Shown here: one piece after another, positions 10,079 through 19,077 of the stretch
How the letters are laid out: every line of letters begins with the position of its first letter
Position numbering within the stretch: the stretch's first letter is position 1
Assembly: GCF_007752935.1 (NCBI RefSeq)
Contig: NZ_CP036319.1
Span: 4,878,501-4,942,500, forward strand
Source of the DNA: Crateriforma conspicua
Lineage (GTDB): Bacteria > Planctomycetota > Planctomycetia > Pirellulales > Pirellulaceae
Direction of reading: 5' to 3'
Length of the DNA stretch: 64,000 bases
Notes under the pieces: model-generated
What the model was told of the DNA's origin: nothing
Database searches by the model: none
Seen by the model: only the letters and a program-made list of their open reading frames with translations
Program-made: the position numbers and the translations under genes

Positions 10079-10891
10079 ATGACGGACCAGCGGTCAACCA
10101 TCAGCGCGACTTCAACCGGATGGGTGGATTTAGTTCTGCCGCCGACCTGTGTCTTGTGCAGCCGACAAACCCTGGGTGGCGGCGACTTTTGCCAGGATTG
10201 TCTGACCCGTTTGGCCGTTTCACGTCCAAAAATGCGGTTGGGATGCCGGTGGTGCGGAGTGCCCGGCGGGGCATCAGCCGCCAAAACCGGTCGCTGCACC
10301 GCGTGTGGTGGTGATGCGTCAGGCCCCGGCAAAGGCTGGCGAATCGACCGCACCCATGCGCTTTGGTCCTACGAAGAAGCGGTTCGGGGCATGGTCGTCG
10401 CTTCAAAATATGGCCGCCATGCGGCGATCGCCGTCGCCGCGGCGGGACACTTGGCGTCGGAGATTCTCCGGGATCATCGCGGCGACATGGATCCGTTGCC
10501 CGACGTGGTGACCTATGTGCCGTCGTACTGGACACGCCGGTTGTCGCGTGGTGGTTGTTCGGCCGAAACCTTGGCGGTCACTGTAGCGAACAAGTTGGAT
10601 CGTCCGTTTGTATCAATCTTGCGGGCGCGGCGACCGATCGCGAAACAAGCGTGGCTGGGGGATCGTCAGCGAATTTCCAACGTCCGCGATGCCTTTGTCG
10701 TTAAAAAAAGCTATCTTCCAACGGACCGTTTCGGCCGGGCACCGTCTGGCCGAATCAAGGGTGGGCACGTCATGATCGTCGACGACGTGATGACGTCGGG
10801 GGCGACGACCAATGAAGTGGCACGTGTCCTGAAGTTAGCTGGTGCCGATAGGGTCAGCGTGGGCGTCATTGCACGGGCAATTCGCCAATGA
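10079..10891 (+). CDS. ComF-family phosphoribosyltransferase-like protein
   Basis: 270 aa. The N-terminal 85 residues hold a double zinc ribbon with CVLC, CQDC, CRWCG and CTACG pairs, as in ComF. The C-terminal half is a type I phosphoribosyltransferase with the PRPP-binding motif HVMIVDDVMTSGATTNE near 230 and a substrate region ARRPIAKQAWLGDRQRISN. ComF proteins take part in DNA uptake and transformation in naturally competent bacteria, but many members have no tested role. It lies alone between a non-coding stretch and a DUF502 gene on the same strand. Confidence 0.88.
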   Translation: MTDQRSTISATSTGWVDLVLPPTCVLCSRQTLGGGDFCQDCLTRLAVSRPKMRLGCRWCGVPGGASAAKTGRCTACGGDASGPGKGWRIDRTHALWSYEEAVRGMVVASKYGRHAAIAVAAAGHLASEILRDHRGDMDPLPDVVTYVPSYWTRRLSRGGCSAETLAVTVANKLDRPFVSILRARRPIAKQAWLGDRQRISNVRDAFVVKKSYLPTDRFGRAPSGRIKGGHVMIVDDVMTSGATTNEVARVLKLAGADRVSVGVIARAIRQ

Positions 10892-11068
10892 CTCGTAGAC
10901 TGGCACGGCTGATGCGTTCCCGAAACACGTCCGGGGTGGCGACGAACGCACCACTCACCCCAACCGGCCCCAACGCGTTGGCCGGACAAGCACAGGCTCA
11001 TCAGATCTTGTCGGTCCCGAAACCAACCACGAGCCGACCATCGACTCAAAGCGACTGAAACCACTTTC

Positions 11069-12097
11069 ATGAGCGACGTTCCAACACCTTCCGATTCCGA
11101 TTCGCCGCAAGCCGATGATATGGCCGACGCGATCCGCGTGGCTTCGTCGCGCGCCGAATCGCGCGGTGGCACGATCCGACGCGCCATCCTGCGCGGCCTC
11201 GGTGTGGTGCTTCCGCCACTGTTGACGATCGTCGTGTTGATCTGGGCTTGGAACGCGATCGAAAGCTACGTGCTTCGCCCCGTCGAAAGCGGTATCCGTC
11301 ACGCCATCGTTTGGTACGTCAACGACACGTTGGCAGATATCCCCGAAGGCGCTCAGGCATCCACCGAATCGGGCCGCCGTCTGGACGGGTTCTTTTACGA
11401 AGGCACCAACTATGTCCCGGGCCCAAACGGTTTCCGTTTCCTGCCGGACTACGTCGTCAACAAAGTGGACGACAACGCCGATTACTTCGGCCCGTTCACA
11501 CCGGGCCCCGCCAGTGCGTCGGCTTATTGGCACCGTTATGTCGAACTGACGTACATGCCACGTTCGATCGTGGTGCCGGTGTTTTTGATCGTATTCCTGA
11601 CGGTGCTTTATTTCCTGGGACGCGTCTTCGCCGGCGGAGTCGGGCGATGGTTCGTGGCCAGTTTCGACGCGGCCATCCTGCGGATCCCGATCGTCAACAA
11701 GGTCTACGGCAGTGTGAAGCAAATCACCGACTTTGCCTTTGATGATCGCGAGATTGAATTCAACCGCGTCGTGGCAATTCAATATCCACGCGAAGGCATT
11801 TGGTCGATCGGCTTCGTCACCGGTGGCAGCATGTTGGAGATCACCGAAGCGTGTGGCGAACCGACGCTAAGCGTTCTGATGCCAACCAGCCCGATGCCGA
11901 TGACGGGATTCATCGTGACGGTGCGACGCAGCGAAGCCATCGATTTGGATCTGACGATCGACGAGGCCATACAGTTCATTGTCAGTTGTGGTGTGGTCGT
12001 TCCGCCGCAACAACGAACCGACGGTTCCGTCGTACCACGACGCAAAGCACCGGTCACGAGCGAAGCTGTCGTCGGGGAAACCGCGGAAAAGGTCTAG
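11069..12097 (+). CDS. DUF502 family membrane protein
   Basis: 342 aa. A hydrophilic N-terminus of about 40 residues leads into a membrane helix (GLGVVLPPLLTIVVLIWAWNAI). After a planctomycete-type insert of about 90 residues comes a second helix (SIVVPVFLIVFLTVLYFLGRVFAGGVGRWF), then IPIVNKVYGSVKQITDF and a beta-rich tail with PTSPMPMTGFIVTV, all DUF502 hallmarks. Function is unknown; members are widespread in plants and bacteria. The insert between the two helices is longer than in typical 200-residue DUF502 proteins. Confidence 0.9.
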   Translation: MSDVPTPSDSDSPQADDMADAIRVASSRAESRGGTIRRAILRGLGVVLPPLLTIVVLIWAWNAIESYVLRPVESGIRHAIVWYVNDTLADIPEGAQASTESGRRLDGFFYEGTNYVPGPNGFRFLPDYVVNKVDDNADYFGPFTPGPASASAYWHRYVELTYMPRSIVVPVFLIVFLTVLYFLGRVFAGGVGRWFVASFDAAILRIPIVNKVYGSVKQITDFAFDDREIEFNRVVAIQYPREGIWSIGFVTGGSMLEITEACGEPTLSVLMPTSPMPMTGFIVTVRRSEAIDLDLTIDEAIQFIVSCGVVVPPQQRTDGSVVPRRKAPVTSEAVVGETAEKV

Positions 12098-12252
12098 GGC
12101 GCTCGGGCCAATGCGTGTCCTGTCACCGGCCGTTTCCCAAGGCTTGGGGCGCCGTCCGGAATCACGCCCCTTTTGCGGCGACGCAATCCCCATGATCTTC
12201 TTGCATCCATGGGTTCCCCGATCGCCAAACGTCGCCCGACGCAGAAGACCCG

Positions 12253-12432
12253 ATGCCAAAGAATCGAGATCGCAAACGAACGCTGCCACAAAAAGTTTGC
12301 CCGGTTTGTGGCCGAACGTTCGTATGGCGTAAAAAATGGCGCAGCCAGTGGGAACAAGTCCGCTATTGCAGCCAGCGATGCCGCCGACAACGTGATGCGT
12401 CATCGGCTGGCCGGCCTCCATTCCCAAAGTGA
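12253..12432 (+). CDS. DUF2256 family zinc-ribbon mini-protein
   Basis: 59 aa, short enough to be missed by length-filtered gene callers. It starts ATG at 12253 and reads [20 protein letters not shown], then RTFVWRKKW, a conserved W-E-V-YCS stretch and CRRQR. The four cysteines (C16, C19, C39, C43) and the WRKKW block are the DUF2256 signature. Family members are small, basic, probably zinc-binding proteins of unknown role. Ends 39 bp before the HGSNAT-like gene, so the two may be co-transcribed. Confidence 0.88.
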   Translation: MPKNRDRKRTLPQKVCPVCGRTFVWRKKWRSQWEQVRYCSQRCRRQRDASSAGRPPFPK

Positions 12433-12471
12433 CCGCCCCGATGCCACACACCGCGATCCGGAACCCCGGCG

Positions 12472-13704
12472 ATGAACACCCCTTCTGACGATTCCCGCGG
12501 TGATGTTCCGAATGAACCGGCGCTGACCGCGACGAAAACGGGACGAGTGGTCAGCATCGACGTGTTCCGCGGCATGGTGATGTTTTTGATGCTGGCGGAA
12601 ATGATGCACCTGGATCAATTGGGTGATCACTTTCCCGACAGCACGATTTGTCAATGGATCAGCTTTCATACGTCCCACATCGCTTGGGAAGGCGGGTCGT
12701 TGCATGACATGATCCAGCCGGGATTCACCTTCCTGGTCGGTGTCGCGTTGCCATTTTCCATTGCCAGTCGACGTCGTCGCGGCAGCAGTGACACCAAGTT
12801 GTTTTTACACGCCCTGTGGCGCGCCGCGGTCTTGGTGCTGCTGGGCATCGGCCTGCGTTCCCTTGGTCACGATTCCACTCAATTTCGCTTCGACGACACG
12901 CTGACCCAGATCGGATTGGGGTACCCGATCGCTTTTGTGATTTGCTTGCTGTCGCCACGTTGGAATGTGATCGCATTGGCGGTTGTCCTGATCGGTTTCT
13001 GGACGTGGTACGCGGCGTCGGCCCCGCCACCGGATGACTTTGATTATGCCGCGGTCGGCGTGCCCCAGGACTGGCCCCATCACCACGATGGTTTTGCATC
13101 ACGCTGGAACAAAAACAGCAACCCCAGTTGGCGGCTGGAAGTCTGGTGGATGAACTTGTTTCCTCGCGAAGAACCGTTTGTTTGCAACGGCGGAGGTTAC
13201 TGCACCATTTCGTTCATCCCGACGCTGGGCACGATGTTGTTGGGGATCTTTGCCGGACGTTGGTTCCGCGACATCCGTTCGTTCGGCGGACGCATGAGAC
13301 GACTGCTTCTTGCGGCATCCATCTGCTTTGTCTTGGGTTGGTTCTTGGGGTGGACGGATCTTTGCCCGATCGTCAAACGAATCTGGACGCCGTCATGGAC
13401 ACTGGTCAGCGGTGCGGTTTGTTTCCTGTGGCTGGCCCTGCTGCACTGGATCTGTGATCAGCACCAATGGCAGTCATGGAGTTTTCCGTTTGTCGTCATT
13501 GGTGCGAACAGCATCCTGGCATACGTGTTCAGCTGGACGATCGTTGAACCGATTCGCGATGTGCTGTTTTGCCACTTGGGCCGTGATTCATTCGCATGGT
13601 TCGGCCCCGCGTCGATCAGCACCGTATCGGGTGCGATCACACTTTTGATCATCTTCGGCATGCTACTTTGGCTTTATCGACGCCGTGTCTTTATCAAGAT
13701 TTGA
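12472..13704 (+). CDS. Membrane acyltransferase, HGSNAT-like (DUF5009 type)
   Basis: 410 aa with about 10 membrane helices. The N-terminal helix carries SIDVFRGMVMFLMLAEMMH, and GFTFLVGVALPFS follows, the pattern of the heparan-alpha-glucosaminide N-acetyltransferase-like family (IDxxRGxxxxxM and FxFxVGxxxxxS). A histidine-rich loop (WPHHHDGF) and FVVIGANSILAYVFSW near the C-terminus also fit. In animals the family acetylates the terminal glucosamine of heparan sulfate across the lysosomal membrane; in bacteria it likely modifies an envelope sugar, but the acceptor is unknown. Confidence 0.82.
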   Translation: MNTPSDDSRGDVPNEPALTATKTGRVVSIDVFRGMVMFLMLAEMMHLDQLGDHFPDSTICQWISFHTSHIAWEGGSLHDMIQPGFTFLVGVALPFSIASRRRRGSSDTKLFLHALWRAAVLVLLGIGLRSLGHDSTQFRFDDTLTQIGLGYPIAFVICLLSPRWNVIALAVVLIGFWTWYAASAPPPDDFDYAAVGVPQDWPHHHDGFASRWNKNSNPSWRLEVWWMNLFPREEPFVCNGGGYCTISFIPTLGTMLLGIFAGRWFRDIRSFGGRMRRLLLAASICFVLGWFLGWTDLCPIVKRIWTPSWTLVSGAVCFLWLALLHWICDQHQWQSWSFPFVVIGANSILAYVFSWTIVEPIRDVLFCHLGRDSFAWFGPASISTVSGAITLLIIFGMLLWLYRRRVFIKI

Positions 13705-13920
13705 TCGGCGCACGCGCTGAACATTGACGGCCCACCGGAATAGCCCCGATCATCCAAAATCAAATTCCGGATCCGGTGCGATTTCTCGCTAATGGGGGCC
13801 CCCGTCGCGACGGGCTCAAGACGACGCTAGGCTGTTTCCCATCGGCCTACAATGACGCCGAGGCGGGCCCCAATGGCGATGGGGCTGCGGTGACATGGCA
13901 ATCCTTGGATTTGGAACGTG

Positions 13921-14292
13921 ATGATGGCAAAGGCCAAGAACGTACTGGGGGGCGAACTTCAAACCTGCAGCACCGATCCGATGACCGGTTTTTACCGCGA
14001 TGGTTGTTGCAACACCGGCGGCCAAGACACGGGCCTGCACGTCGTTTGTTCTCAAGTCACCGCGGAATTCTTGGAATTCAGTCGCCAGCGTGGAAACGAT
14101 CTGACCACCCCGAATCCGATGTTTGATTTCCCCGGTCTGCAGCCCGGCGATCGCTGGTGTTTGTGCGCCGCGCGGTGGAAGGAAGCCTTCGATGCCGGCA
14201 TGGCACCTGCCGTCGTCTTGGAATCAACGCACATTTCAGCACTCGAATTCGCCAATCTGGACGAACTGAAACAACACGCCGTCGACGCATAG
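13921..14292 (+). CDS. DUF2237 family protein
   Basis: 123 aa. Strong family signature: NVLGGELQTCSTDPMTGFYRDGCC, NTGGQDTGLHVVC, FLEFSRQRGNDLTTP and FPGLQPGDRWCLCAARWKEA. The protein is compact, cysteine-rich and soluble; its function is not established. The start has three possible codons (GTG 13918, ATG 13921, ATG 13924), which change the protein by one or two residues only. Confidence 0.92.
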   Translation: MMAKAKNVLGGELQTCSTDPMTGFYRDGCCNTGGQDTGLHVVCSQVTAEFLEFSRQRGNDLTTPNPMFDFPGLQPGDRWCLCAARWKEAFDAGMAPAVVLESTHISALEFANLDELKQHAVDA

Positions 14293-14662
14293 GACGGCCG
14301 ACACTGGTGTTATGCCGCATCTCTGTCTGGGCGGCCCCGTCGCGACGCCTCTCTCCGACGCCCCCCATCTTGTGTACGTGCACCGGCCAGTCGATAGAAT
14401 CGTGACGACCGGCGTGTCTGTTCGCCGCGAGCGTCGATTCCATGCCGCGTGCCAGCCGATTCGCTCGGCCGACTGGATTTCGCACCGGTTGGATTATCGT
14501 TGACTGGACCGATTTGGTGGCCCCGATCGTCCTGCAGGGGATCGATTCCGTTCGACCATTGAACGGAATATCTGACCGTTACCGGATGAACGGTCCGTCG
14601 GTTCACGCGGGCGAACTCCGATCGCGAAGCCGCACGTTCCATTCGTTACCGAGCCCACACCT
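14293..14662. other. Leader/intergenic region upstream of the GAF-HlyD operon
   Basis: 370 bp without a supported gene. It contains two perfect inverted repeats at 14545-14595, listed separately, in the last 120 bp before the GTG start at 14663. Nothing else recognisable. Confidence 0.5.
14545..14595 (+). promoter_or_regulatory. Two successive inverted repeats in the leader of the GAF-HlyD/M50 operon
   Basis: First repeat: ATTCCGTTC (14545-14553) pairs with GAACGGAAT (14561-14569), 7-base loop. Second: GACCGTT (14574-14580) pairs with AACGGTC (14589-14595), 8-base loop. Both right arms share a GAACGG core, so they may be two operators for one dimeric regulator, or two RNA hairpins in the 5' untranslated leader. 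They end 68 bp before the start codon. Confidence 0.5.
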
Positions 14663-16819
14663 GTGAACGCCGAATCATCGTCATCATCCAACGACTCGGC
14701 CACCTCGCACGGCAAGGCCGATTCCGACGCACCGTTTCGTGATGTCACGCAGCCTGGCACGGGCGAACAAGCGGAATTCGGATCGATCGATTCTCGCGTC
14801 GCCGCCTTGGCGTCAAACAGCAACGACGCAGAAACCTTTCTTCGGCGTTTGGCGACGGATCTTCAACAGGCATTCAATGGCGGCATCGTCGCCGTGCATT
14901 GGCACCAGTGGTCCGCGCCGGTAATGCTGGTCAGCGATCCGTCCACATCCGCCGTGATCGACCGTGATGCGATCCGCAGCCTTTTGCAATCCGCCAGCTC
15001 GGCTGCCGTCGGTTGCTCCGTCCCCACCCACGATCCAGGTTCCCTCACTCGCGGATACCATGTGGAAATTGATCGTGATCCTCATCGAACCGCCGTGCTG
15101 ATCGTCGCGCCGCTGATGTCACCCACGGTCGGACCGCGCACGCAAGTCGACCTGCTTCGCCGTCTTTCGCAGTACGCATCCGCCAGCCGAACCTGGCTGC
15201 GGCATTTCCAAGGCAACGCACATATCGATGCACCGGAGACTGGTCAGTCACTTGCCTTGTCCGGTGACCAAATGCTTTCGAAACAGTCGACGACAAATTT
15301 GTCGACCGAAGCTGCACGCCAAGCGTTGCGGTCGTTGCACCGCGACCTGGACATGAATGCGACTTGCTATCGCATCGTCAATGAAGCACGTCGTTTACTG
15401 CAGTGGGATCGAGTCACCTTACTGCGTCCTCGTGGTCGCAAAATGGTGGTTTCCGCGATCAGCAGCGTGGCGGTGGTGGATCGACGCAGCAACAGCGTAG
15501 CGTCCGCCGAGCGTCTGGCCAAAGCCGCCGCCGTGTTGAACCGTCCGGTCATTTTGCCGGACGCCGACGAATTGCCGCCACAAATTCAAACGCCGCTGGA
15601 CGATTACATGGACCAAACGGGTGTCACCACCTGTGCGATGTTGCCGATTCATGCCCCAACGCTGTCGTCGGATTGCACCGGCGATGACGACGACGACCTG
15701 ACCATGCCACAAACCCAAAACGTTTTGTCGGGTGACGGGCGACTGCTGGGCATTTTGCTGTTGGAGTCGTTCGAAGGACGTCCCGACGCGACGATTGGCC
15801 CCTCGATCCACGAGGTCGCCGACGAAGCCGCGTTAGCACTGCGCAACAGCGACGAACACCAAAGCGTTTTCGGCCTGCGAACACGCAAGGCAATCGGCCG
15901 TGTAACGGGATCGATCGGTCGCGCCGCTTGGCTGGCGGCGTTCGTCATTCTGTTCGCTCTTCTGGCCGCAGCTTGGCTGGTCCGCGTCGACCACACGGTC
16001 ACCGCGTCGGGACACGCCGAACCCAAGATTCGCCAGCAAGTCTTTGCGGGGATCGACGGCATCGTCAAAGAAATCTTGGTCGCTGATGGCGATACGGTGT
16101 CGGCCGGTGTTCCGCTGATCCGGTTGGAAAACGCCGATTTGGAAAGCCAGGTTGAAGATTTGGCCGGCCGTATCCAAACCGCCAGCCAACGTTTGGCTTC
16201 CCTACAGGCGATGCGTTTGGATCCGTCGGCCGATACCGCATCCCAAGCGCGTTGGGCGTTGGAAGAAAGCCAGCTGTCCAGTGAATTGACCGGACTGAAA
16301 TCACAGTTGGATCTGTTGCAAAAGCAACAATCCGACTTGGTGGTCACCAGCCCAATCGACGGCCGCGTCGACGCCTGGCAGATCCGCCAGCGTTTGATCG
16401 ACCGCCCCGTCAATCGCGGCGATGCGTTGTTGCGTATCGTCGACGACCAGGGACCGTGGGAACTGACCTTGTCGATCGTCGATTCCGACGCGGGCCCTGT
16501 GCTGGAATCGATGCAAGATTCCACGACACTGCCACTTCGATTCGCCATTGCGACAGAACCGGAACTCAGTTTTGCCGGCACTTTGCAATCCACGGCGACC
16601 GCCACACGACTGGATCCGCAGGGCCGATACGTCATCGACGCCTATGCGGACATCACCGCCCAGGCATCCGGTTTCGCCCCTTGGAACAATGACGCGGCAA
16701 TGATCGGTGCCGATGTCACTGCCAAGATCCAATGTGATCGCCGCCGGTTGTTGACCAGTTGGTTCAGCGACGTGATCGACTTTGTGCATCGACACATCTT
16801 ATTTCACCTTTCGGCGTGA
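14663..16819 (+). CDS. GAF-domain/HlyD-type membrane fusion protein
   Basis: 718 aa, GTG start with no clear ribosome site. Residues about 215-395 form a GAF-like sensor domain (RDLDMNATCYRIVNEARRLL ... GRLLGILLLESF ... VADEAALALRN). One membrane helix follows (about 425-450), then a HlyD-type periplasmic adaptor: a lipoyl half-motif (GIDGIVKEILVADGDTVSAGVPLIRLEN), a coiled coil (about 495-555), the second half (VTSPIDGRVDAW) and a beta-barrel. The 4-base GTGA overlap with the next gene implies translational coupling. Together they look like an envelope complex in which a cytoplasmic sensor is tied to a periplasmic adaptor. The substrate is unknown. Confidence 0.82.
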   Translation: MNAESSSSSNDSATSHGKADSDAPFRDVTQPGTGEQAEFGSIDSRVAALASNSNDAETFLRRLATDLQQAFNGGIVAVHWHQWSAPVMLVSDPSTSAVIDRDAIRSLLQSASSAAVGCSVPTHDPGSLTRGYHVEIDRDPHRTAVLIVAPLMSPTVGPRTQVDLLRRLSQYASASRTWLRHFQGNAHIDAPETGQSLALSGDQMLSKQSTTNLSTEAARQALRSLHRDLDMNATCYRIVNEARRLLQWDRVTLLRPRGRKMVVSAISSVAVVDRRSNSVASAERLAKAAAVLNRPVILPDADELPPQIQTPLDDYMDQTGVTTCAMLPIHAPTLSSDCTGDDDDDLTMPQTQNVLSGDGRLLGILLLESFEGRPDATIGPSIHEVADEAALALRNSDEHQSVFGLRTRKAIGRVTGSIGRAAWLAAFVILFALLAAAWLVRVDHTVTASGHAEPKIRQQVFAGIDGIVKEILVADGDTVSAGVPLIRLENADLESQVEDLAGRIQTASQRLASLQAMRLDPSADTASQARWALEESQLSSELTGLKSQLDLLQKQQSDLVVTSPIDGRVDAWQIRQRLIDRPVNRGDALLRIVDDQGPWELTLSIVDSDAGPVLESMQDSTTLPLRFAIATEPELSFAGTLQSTATATRLDPQGRYVIDAYADITAQASGFAPWNNDAAMIGADVTAKIQCDRRRLLTSWFSDVIDFVHRHILFHLSA

Positions 16820-18999
16820 CCAAAAGAATGTCGCAACGCATTCACGTCCGCTGTCGTCCCGACCTGCAATTCGTCCAGACGACGCACGCCCACGAATCGG
16901 CGTTCGTCGCCAAGGATCCGGTTTCGCTGCAATACCATCGCATGCGACCGGACGAATATTTCGTGCTATCGCAACTGCAAGACGTTTCCGATCTGACGGA
17001 ACTTCGCAAACGCTACGAGAAACGCTTTGCGCCACGACGGGTGAGCGAACCCGAATTGAATCGGCTGCTGTTTCGTTTCTACCAGAGCGGATTGTTGATC
17101 AGCCAGGCTGCCGGACAGGCCGATCAACTGCTGCAAAAACGGCGAAAGCACCAAACCGATCAATGGAAACAGCGTTTCAGCAGCCTGCTGTTCATTCGTT
17201 TTCCCGGCGTCGATCCCGAGCCGCTGTTGCGTCGTGTTTATCCATGGGTGCGGCCACTGTTACAGCCCGCATGCCTGGCCTTGTGGATTGGATTGGTCGT
17301 TTCCGCCGGAATCGTCATGCTGATTTCGGCATCACGATTCGCCGCAGAATTTCCGGACATGCATCGCTGGCTTCAACTGGATGCCGTCGTGACATTGATG
17401 GCCGTGATCGGGTTAACAAAAGTCGCACACGAATTGGGGCACGCGCTGGTTTGCAAACATTTCGGCGGCGAATGTCACCAGATCGGCCCCATGCTGTTGG
17501 TGTTCACACCGGCGTTGTACTGTGACACCACCGATTCGTGGATGTTACCCAATCGATTCGCGCGAGCTTCGATCGGCCTGGCCGGCATGGCGGTCGAAGT
17601 CATCTTGGCGTCATTGGCCGCATGGATATGGTTTTTGTCCGGCCCAGGCTTGGTCCACTACGTGGCCATGAATGTGATGTTGGTTTGCGGCATCAGCACC
17701 GTCGTCTTCAATGCCAATCCGTTGCTGCGTTACGACGGCTACTATGTCCTTTCGGATCTATTGGACATCCCCAATCTGTCGCAGCAAGCCAATCGTTGGC
17801 TTTCGTCCCTGGCGTCCAACCTATTGCTTGGCGTACGCGATCCCCAGCCTTCGATGGAAACGTGGCGATACCGGACCGTGTTGGCCGTCTATGCCATCGC
17901 GGCGTTTGTTTACCGATGGACATTGACGTTGGTCATCTTATGGTTCGTCGCATACGCGTTGCGTCCCTATGGGTTGGAATCGCTGGGCAAAACCCTTTGC
18001 GCTTTCGCAGCAGCCATGATGCTTTCAACAATGTTGCGTGGCCCCCTACGTTTCCTTCAAAACCCTCAACAGCGGCACCAGATCAAAATGCACCGACTGT
18101 GGATCAGCGTCGTGGCGACAGCGGCCCTGGGTATCGCTGCATTGATTCCCTATTCATCCCGCGTAACGGCGACCGGTCGCATCGCACCGGCGCAGGAAGC
18201 CCGCGTGTTTGTGTCAACGACCGGCGACCTGGAATCGCTGTCCGTCCGTCCTGGTGATTCGATCGAACAAGGCCAAGTGATCGCGACACTGTCCAATGAA
18301 GAGACCAAGTTGCAACAAGTCATGGCATCCGGACGGTTTGAGTCCCAACAAGCCGTGGTGCAAGCCTTGAAAGACTCGAGCGTCAGCAACCCCGTCGCTG
18401 CCAACCAATTGCCGGCCGCCGAAGCCTTGCTGGCCGACCTTATCGACCAAAAGGCGCGAGCCGATCAACGATTCGAAGCGTTAACCATTCGATCCGACTT
18501 CGCCGGTGTCGTACTAGAACCGCCTCGACGCGTTCAGGCGACCGATAAGGTTCGTTTGACGGGGTGGCAGGGCGACCCGACGTTACCTGAAAACGCGGGC
18601 TGCACATTAGAAGCGGGCACCGAATTGATCAGCATCGCGGTGGGCAATCGCTGGAACGCCAATTTGATTGCCCAACAATCAGACATGCACCGTCTGAAGA
18701 TCGGCAATCGAGTCCGCCTGATCATGAATGCCGCCCCCGACCAATGGATGTCTGGAGAAGTGGTACACATCGCTCGACAACGATGGAACGCAAACGAGCA
18801 TGCCGAACGGCGTGACGATCCCGATGCCGCACGTCGGACCGATCCCAGATCCACGTCGTATCTGGTCAGTGTCGTGTTGGACCAGCCGTCGATTCGCATG
18901 GTCACCGGCGCGACGGTTCGTGCCAAAATTGATGCGGCACCGATCTCATTGGCCGGTCGATGTTACCGTTGGCTCAATGGTCTGTTACGGTTCCGCTAG
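16816..18999 (+). CDS. M50 (site-2-type) metalloprotease fused to a HlyD-type domain
   Basis: 727 aa if it starts at the GTG overlapping the previous stop (GTGA, 16816); an ATG at 16828 is the alternative. The N-terminal 100 residues resemble a PqqD-like winged helix (PDLQFVQTTHAHESAFVAKDPVSLQYHRM). A multi-helix M50 domain follows with the zinc motif HELGH at 205-209 and the third ligand in NANPLLRYDGYYVLSD. After the last helix comes a periplasmic HlyD-like half (VTATGRIAPAQEARVFVSTTGDLESLSVRPGD ... IRSDFAGVVLEPPRR). The active-site residues are intact, so it should be a protease or a protease-derived transporter part. Encoded with the GAF-HlyD protein as a two-gene unit. Confidence 0.82.
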   Translation: MTKRMSQRIHVRCRPDLQFVQTTHAHESAFVAKDPVSLQYHRMRPDEYFVLSQLQDVSDLTELRKRYEKRFAPRRVSEPELNRLLFRFYQSGLLISQAAGQADQLLQKRRKHQTDQWKQRFSSLLFIRFPGVDPEPLLRRVYPWVRPLLQPACLALWIGLVVSAGIVMLISASRFAAEFPDMHRWLQLDAVVTLMAVIGLTKVAHELGHALVCKHFGGECHQIGPMLLVFTPALYCDTTDSWMLPNRFARASIGLAGMAVEVILASLAAWIWFLSGPGLVHYVAMNVMLVCGISTVVFNANPLLRYDGYYVLSDLLDIPNLSQQANRWLSSLASNLLLGVRDPQPSMETWRYRTVLAVYAIAAFVYRWTLTLVILWFVAYALRPYGLESLGKTLCAFAAAMMLSTMLRGPLRFLQNPQQRHQIKMHRLWISVVATAALGIAALIPYSSRVTATGRIAPAQEARVFVSTTGDLESLSVRPGDSIEQGQVIATLSNEETKLQQVMASGRFESQQAVVQALKDSSVSNPVAANQLPAAEALLADLIDQKARADQRFEALTIRSDFAGVVLEPPRRVQATDKVRLTGWQGDPTLPENAGCTLEAGTELISIAVGNRWNANLIAQQSDMHRLKIGNRVRLIMNAAPDQWMSGEVVHIARQRWNANEHAERRDDPDAARRTDPRSTSYLVSVVLDQPSIRMVTGATVRAKIDAAPISLAGRCYRWLNGLLRFR

Positions 19000-19077
19000 T
19001 TTGCATTCGGTTCAATCACGCAAACGCGGACCGTCCACGTCAGCGTCGATCATGCCGCTGGGCGATCATCTGCTCGC

